Assembly (NCBI RefSeq): GCF_029784165.1
Contig: NC_073695.1
Location: 6,422,183-6,486,182 of the forward strand
Direction: 5' to 3'
DNA length: 64,000 nucleotides
Source: Wyeomyia smithii
Lineage: Eukaryota > Arthropoda > Insecta > Diptera > Culicidae
Shown in pieces: positions 59,745 to 64,000 of the stretch (its first letter is position 1; every line of letters begins with the position of its first letter). Made by a program: the position numbers and the translations under genes. The notes under the pieces were generated by a model. The model was not told the DNA's origin. It was given only the letters and a program-made list of their open reading frames with translations, and did not search any database.

Positions 59745-60052
59745 ATTTCACTACGCACTGGAAGTTCATAGAGAAATTTTGTGAAGCATTTGATGCACCA
59801 TTTGTGCTCAAACTCTAATTGCAAAAACATCACGTAGCTCTGGGTGAATTTTATGCTTGTCGGCTCTTATGCCAGGCTAAATTAACAAAATTGGTTAATA
59901 ACTCACTGGCCCAAAAACTTTTAAAAGTATTTCGACGACGTTTGGAAAAGATAACCGCTAGCATGCAGTTTAAAGCGTGTTTATATTTGGATCCTCTCTT
60001 CAATTTTCAGGGATCAAAAAGAATTTCTTCATTGGATAAAGAACTCATTCAA

Positions 60053-60941
60053 GTGAATATGATGTATATAGGGCCACATTTGATGAAAAACTATTCTACG
60101 CATATGTTCCAATTATATACTCACAGTTATTCATCTTTCGAATTTCTTGAATACTCTTCTTTGAAGCGGCTTTACCTAGAAACGTAATACACTTAGAACA
60201 ATTCTGATGGTTTCATTGGAAAACTGAGAAAATTTCGTGTTGGGTACAGCAATTACATGTCTAAATAAATGTAAAAAATAACATTTCGAGAGCGAACATG
60301 TTCAAAAGGCGTACTGCTTTAAATGTAGGATGTAAATGTTATCTCACAAAATAAAGTGTGTTCCTGTTTTTTTGCTCAAATTGAGCGTGTTTTATGCTGC
60401 TCTACGCTTTGTTCTTTGACACCAACAGTTTTCGAGTGAATACAATATTAAAGTAGGATAACTGATGGTTTGATTGCCAGTTTTATATTGGTGCAGGCTC
60501 TTCCCAAAACATACTGTATTTTTTTTCTTCATATATAACATACTGTATTGAAATTGTTATATTAACAACACTATGTTGTGAGAAAACATTAAAATGCGTT
60601 CAAAATAGTGCTTCTTTCGAACATTTTTCCTTCAAAATTTGGTTTCTCACATTTATTTGGACTTGGAGAGGATGGTTATAGTACAGTTTATTTCAGTTTC
60701 CAAATAGAGTCAATAGAGTTGTTCTGAGTGGTAAACATATGATGCGTGAGAGCCACTTGAGGGAAAAGTATTCAAGAAACTTGTGAGTCGAATAACTCTG
60801 AGTACATTCACATAAGAACATATGCGTAGAAGAGTATTTTCATGAAATAAAGCCCTCTTTCAGTCTCTGAAATATTCCAAATGATGATTCAAACACGCTT
60901 TAAATATATACTTTTTATATATTTACTTTGTTTCTTTTCAG
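60053..60941 (+). other. Likely 889-bp intron in the hAT gene
   Basis: The acceptor TTGTTTCTTTTCAG/GAA at 60941 is strong, and from 60942 the frame is open through EFLIKIHRRVDWVVDEF to the C-terminal ORF. The donor CAA/GTGAAT at 60053 is in matching phase and joins KELIQ to EFLIK. A second donor candidate at 60184 (GTAATA) does not match the phase. The intron is AT-rich with many stops. Confidence 0.5.
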
Positions 60942-61439
60942 GAATTTCTTATAAAAATACATCGACGTGTTGACTGGGTAGTCGATGAGTTCACCACACT
61001 GAATGACACTGAAGATGAACTAGAAAAAATTCTATCGGATTTTTTCAACGAAGATCCGTCAATTAACACGAACGTGACAAACAATATGTCCTTTATTCAA
61101 AAACTTAAAAAATTAGAATTGAGAGATAAGACATCAATTATCGATACTATAAATTCAGGACCATCTAAAAGTAAAGACAAACAAAACCACTTCGATCTAC
61201 TTGAATACTGGGAAGTTCAAAAATATACCAACCCAGATCTCTACAAAATTGCGATGATCGTTTTATCAAGCTCAGCTACACAAGTATCCGTAGAACGCGG
61301 TTTCAGTGCTCTGAAACTGATGCTTTCGGATAGAAGGATGAATTTGTCAGCCGAATCAGTTGCCAATTCGCTTTTGCTGAAGCTTAACCCGGATCTTCTG
61401 CCTCAAATAACACAAGCTATGAGCGAGGAAGATGGATAA

Positions 61440-62530
61440 AAATACGCTTCAATTATACTAGTATGAAGTAATAAACACCATTCTTAACTTTCGAACCTAT
61501 TTATCCAAAATTTTACTTTTATTAAAATAACAAAATATCCTACATCAAATTTGATTACAGTTAGACCAACTCAATCTAATATGTGATTAATTTACTCAAA
61601 GGTACTTAAATATGTTGCACAATGGTTTCTCATACAATAGCCCTTTACATATTTACAACTATGAGCCATTATCAGTGGCTTCAAAAAACGGTGGTTTTCC
61701 TCATTTTGTTTAAGGTTAAAAAAGCCGCACAAAGAAATATTTTGTTGCGTTTATATGAAGTTTAGTTCAAATATGAAAAAAATCTGTTTGAAGAAATAAA
61801 ACACTGTCAACTCGAGCAGCGGCTACAATCTCGGCCTTTTTTTTAATCTGTAACACATATTTAAAATTTGTTCATGTTCGTAAGAGTCTTCCAGAAATAT
61901 TTATTATACCAAATGTTTTAGAATATTTGAAATTTCTTTTGATCACTGTGATTTAATTTTTCCTTCGAGTCATTTTATCATTCGAGTTTTGAGTTACGCT
62001 GGACGAAGATTCAAACACAGCTTCGCTGTCTTTAACACCTTTAGCTGAAAATGTTTCCTCACAGACCGCTCTCAATTGGGAGTTATTTAAAAAAAATTTA
62101 ACTCTATGTCACTATGTGTTCCAGCGAAATTTGTTACAAAAGCAGAATTTGTAACCTTTGGAGACGCCTTGACAAATTATGAACAGTACTATCTGACCAT
62201 AAGCCCCACCATGAATCAATACTGTATCTCACACAGTTCGCAGCTGAAAGCAATCTAGCAAATCATGTTGATACAAAATTTGACTCGCGAATGATTCTTA
62301 CGAAAACAATAGCTTGATCTAAACGATCCGATATAAACTTGGATACGAGAAGTTGCTAATTAGTTTCCATCGTTTCAAACTCTTGTTGATGATATGCGGA
62401 GAATGAATGAAAAACAATCTTTTTGGTTCATTGGAAAAACTTGTATGCGAGTGTGAATGATTGACAGCAAAACTTCAAATCAAAGATCACGGTTACCTAG
62501 ATTTATTTTAGTGAGTGATATTTTCCATGC
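61440..62530. other. Non-coding sequence downstream of the hAT gene
   Basis: AT-rich. The right end of the hAT element is expected here but no inverted terminal repeat was recognised. Confidence 0.45.
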
Positions 62531-62695
62531 TTGGCTACGGTTATGCAGAACGCGAATGCCGGCGCGATGCGATTCGCCTTACCGTGGTGAAATGTACAGC
62601 TCTTTTTAAGGCGAAGTAGAGCTATACATTTCAACAAATTTCGTCTTGCCGAATCGCATCGCGCCGTTATTTGCGTTCTGCATGACCGTAGCCAA
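62531..62695. mobile_element. Foldback MITE, 165 bp
   Basis: Almost the whole element is one hairpin. TTGGCTACGG, ATGCAGAACGC, GCGCGATGCGATTCG and AATGTACAGCTCT on the left are matched by AGAGCTATACATT, CGAATCGCATCGCGC, GCGTTCTGCAT and CCGTAGCCAA on the right. It shares words (ACAGCTCT, CGATTCG, AGA-CGCGAA) with the element at 63759, so both look Harbinger-related. No target-site duplication is preserved. Confidence 0.8.
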
Positions 62696-62789
62696 ACACT
62701 AAGCGACGCAAACACGTAATAATAGTCAGAGTATGCATGTAGATGAAGATAATTAACTTTGGATTATAGCGCAAAACGAGAAAATATTA

Positions 62790-63758
62790 ACTCTTCAAAT
62801 AATCATTTGTGTTCTTTAAATTTCAGTTGTTCAATTTAATATCCGATGGAATGTTTGTTTATTATCTGATGAAGCTCTTATATAGGCCAAATGATGCATT
62901 CCCAATTTACTATGTCCATAACTCTGTCGACCGTGCTTGGGAAAGCGCGGTATAACGACCAATCAGAGGTCGAATTTTGTGTTTTGACAAGGCTTAAGAC
63001 TTTTCAATAGTACAATAGTTCGAATGATGAAATTGCAATTTCATGCATTTGGTAGGAATCTTAGAAGATTTTCTAATCGATTGCTGCAAGAACGAAGGAA
63101 ATCCATCGATAACTAACCGATTTATTAGCATTTGAAACTTTTCTCACTTTTTTCAGTTTTAGATTTTCATTTCACATCCCTATGTAGCCAAACTTCCTGA
63201 GAGAAGTATTCTAATTCAAAATTAAATCTTCATTAATTCATTTGTTGTCCTTATAAGGACAATTGTTCAATTTATCATAGGATGTAGTGTTTATCTTACA
63301 TCTCTGTGTTACCTTGATAGTGAGGACTAAGGCGCACGGTCAACACAATGAGAAAGGTGTTTTCACATTGAAAACTAGACACAGCTTTACTGGAGGAAGT
63401 GTTGGCAAATGCATCTACCGATAATACCACCGTTATCATACGAAAGCGCGTCGTTCCATGTGGGGAATATCAACAACGAAAAATGACGCGCGTCTAAGCA
63501 TAACCCGAACTGTTTCGCCGTGTTGCTCCCATTTACCTTTACATCGGCCTCTGGGATGTACCGGCTGCATCTGCATCTACCGCTGAGGCTGTCACTATAC
63601 TGCTATTGGTACCAAAAGCTATTAACTCTTTAAATAAGTGTTTTATTTGTTCTCAAAAGAACAATTGTTCAATTCAAAATCGGATTTACGCAATCGCATC
63701 TCTGTAATATTACCGACAATAATATTCTTCTGAACAAAACGATGCAACTTTCCCATTA
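62790..63758. repeat. Degenerate tandem repeat, unit about 410-450 bp
   Basis: The word TTGTTCTT-A-AAGGACAATTGTTCAATTTA recurs in diverged form at about 62810, 63247 and 63655, each time followed by AT-rich sequence and, later in the unit, an ATGCATCTACCG-like word. The third unit is interrupted by the MITE at 63759. A match to the last unit (GTTCAAAATCGGATTTACTGA) is found at 46156, inside the dispersed-unit region. Confidence 0.45.
62875..62966 (-). promoter_or_regulatory. TATA/CCAAT pair on the - strand
   Basis: On the - strand, GGCCTATATAAGAGCTTC corresponds to GGTCTATATAAGAGTCTA at 44699, and an inverted CCAAT (CTGATTGGTCG) lies about 80 bases upstream of it. No gene is recognised next to it. 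Confidence 0.3.
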
Positions 63759-63907
63759 GGCCTCTGCCATAACAGACGCGAAAAGCGACGCGAACCGATT
63801 CGCTCGGCTGTAGGTTAATGTACAGCCACCAGTAGAGCTGTACATTAACCTGCGGCCGAGCGAATCGGTTCGCGCCGCTTTTCGCGTCTACTATGGCAGA
63901 GGCCTTA
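63756..63907. mobile_element. Harbinger-like foldback MITE, 146 bp, TTA target site
   Basis: The element 63759-63904 begins GGCCTCTGCCATA and ends with ATGGCAGAGGCC. TTA flanks both sides (63756-63758, 63905-63907). The interior is a nearly perfect hairpin (GACGCGAAAAGCG, CGAACCGATTCGCTCGGC, AATGTACAGC and their complements) with a loop of about 12 bases around CACCAGTAGAG. A 3-bp TTA duplication and GGCC ends fit PIF/Harbinger. Confidence 0.88.
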
Positions 63908-64000
63908 GAGAAAGTTGCTGGCTGATGTATTCACTTCATGCAAGCCTGCTGCTGATGCTTCCCGCTACCACACTGAAACAGCATTTTAGTGAAGGGAGTG
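63908..64000. other. End of window, non-coding
   Basis: No feature recognised in the last 93 bases. Confidence 0.5.

Larger units (their letters stand above)
58486..61439 (+). pseudogene. hAT-family transposase gene, broken, with two likely introns
   Basis: The N-terminal segment (58486 to about 58965) has a BED-like zinc-finger region (FVCKAEEHC...NFKRH) and ends near ITLEID at the start of the RNase H-like fold. There the frame shifts, and roughly 50 residues normally found in this fold appear to be missing. The next frame resumes with TKEHLKALIEDVL and SITHDNGANM, then an acidic insert of about 80 residues, RCAAHTAQLAVW and NKTRWNSTFAML. A likely 90-base intron (59655-59744, GTAAGA...TTTCAG) follows. 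The next part, DFTTHWKFIEKFCEAFDAPFV, is cut by a TAA at 59816-59818 and continues LQKHHVALGEFY to about 60052. A second intron (about 60053-60941) precedes the C-terminal dimerisation domain, which includes YKIAMIVLSSSATQVSVERG and SALKLMLSDRRMNL. The deletion and the nonsense codon make it inactive. Terminal repeats and the 8-bp duplication were not located. Confidence 0.85.

Overview
The window looks like nuclear DNA from an insect, most likely a dipteran and plausibly a culicine mosquito. The reasons are the AT-rich sequence, the very low gene density, GT-AG splice signals, and a transposon mix typical of large mosquito genomes: a Penelope-like element, hAT, mariner, pogo-like and Harbinger-like MITEs, and tRNA-derived SINEs. 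This placement is an inference; no species-diagnostic gene is visible. I see no bacterial operons, no CRISPR array and no rRNA. The only host coding sequence I can support is one exon on the + strand at about 23683-23833. The rest reads as intron or intergenic DNA.

Layout, left half. From 1 to 5 kb there are old repeats: an inverted-repeat unit (780-1925), a decayed non-LTR reverse transcriptase on the - strand (2040-2940), a dispersed repeat whose inverted partner lies at 54.4-54.8 kb, and a tRNA-like repeat (4395-4870) related to one at 25.2-25.6 kb. From 5.0 to 9.4 kb, two diverged inverted arms enclose about 3 kb of unique-looking sequence. From 11.7 to 20.4 kb there is an 8.7-kb satellite of an 11-bp unit (CCAAATCCAAT) with higher-order repeats of about 1.59 kb. 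Its orientation flips near 20410. From 20.7 to 25.2 kb the sequence is mostly unique and holds the exon. From 26.3 to 28.3 kb there is a polypyrimidine tract with a 196-bp hAT MITE inserted in it. A decayed mariner follows at 28.6-29.0 kb.

Layout, right half. From 33.5 to 35.3 kb there is a 7-bp satellite made of four consecutive blocks (TAAAAAG, TTAAAAG, TTTAAAG, TATAAAG). Next to it is a 2.07-kb palindrome (35394-37458). Its two 1020-bp arms line up without any net indel, and each carries the 3' end of a Penelope-like retroelement with a GIY-YIG endonuclease domain and a hammerhead-ribozyme-like core. From 37.9 to 48 kb there are many MITEs and one intact-looking SINE; several have clear target-site duplications. 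From 48.7 to 50.9 kb there are two degenerate tandem arrays. At 55.26-56.01 kb there is a TA-flanked MITE, followed by a second polypyrimidine tract to 56.96 kb. From 58.5 to 61.4 kb there is a broken hAT transposase gene with two likely introns. From 62.5 to 63.9 kb there are two foldback MITEs, the second inserted in a degenerate tandem repeat.

The long open frames across the satellites and CT tracts are artefacts of stop-free simple repeats and are not annotated as genes. The most unusual structures are the Penelope palindrome with paired hammerhead-like motifs, the 7-mer mutational series and the 11-bp higher-order satellite.
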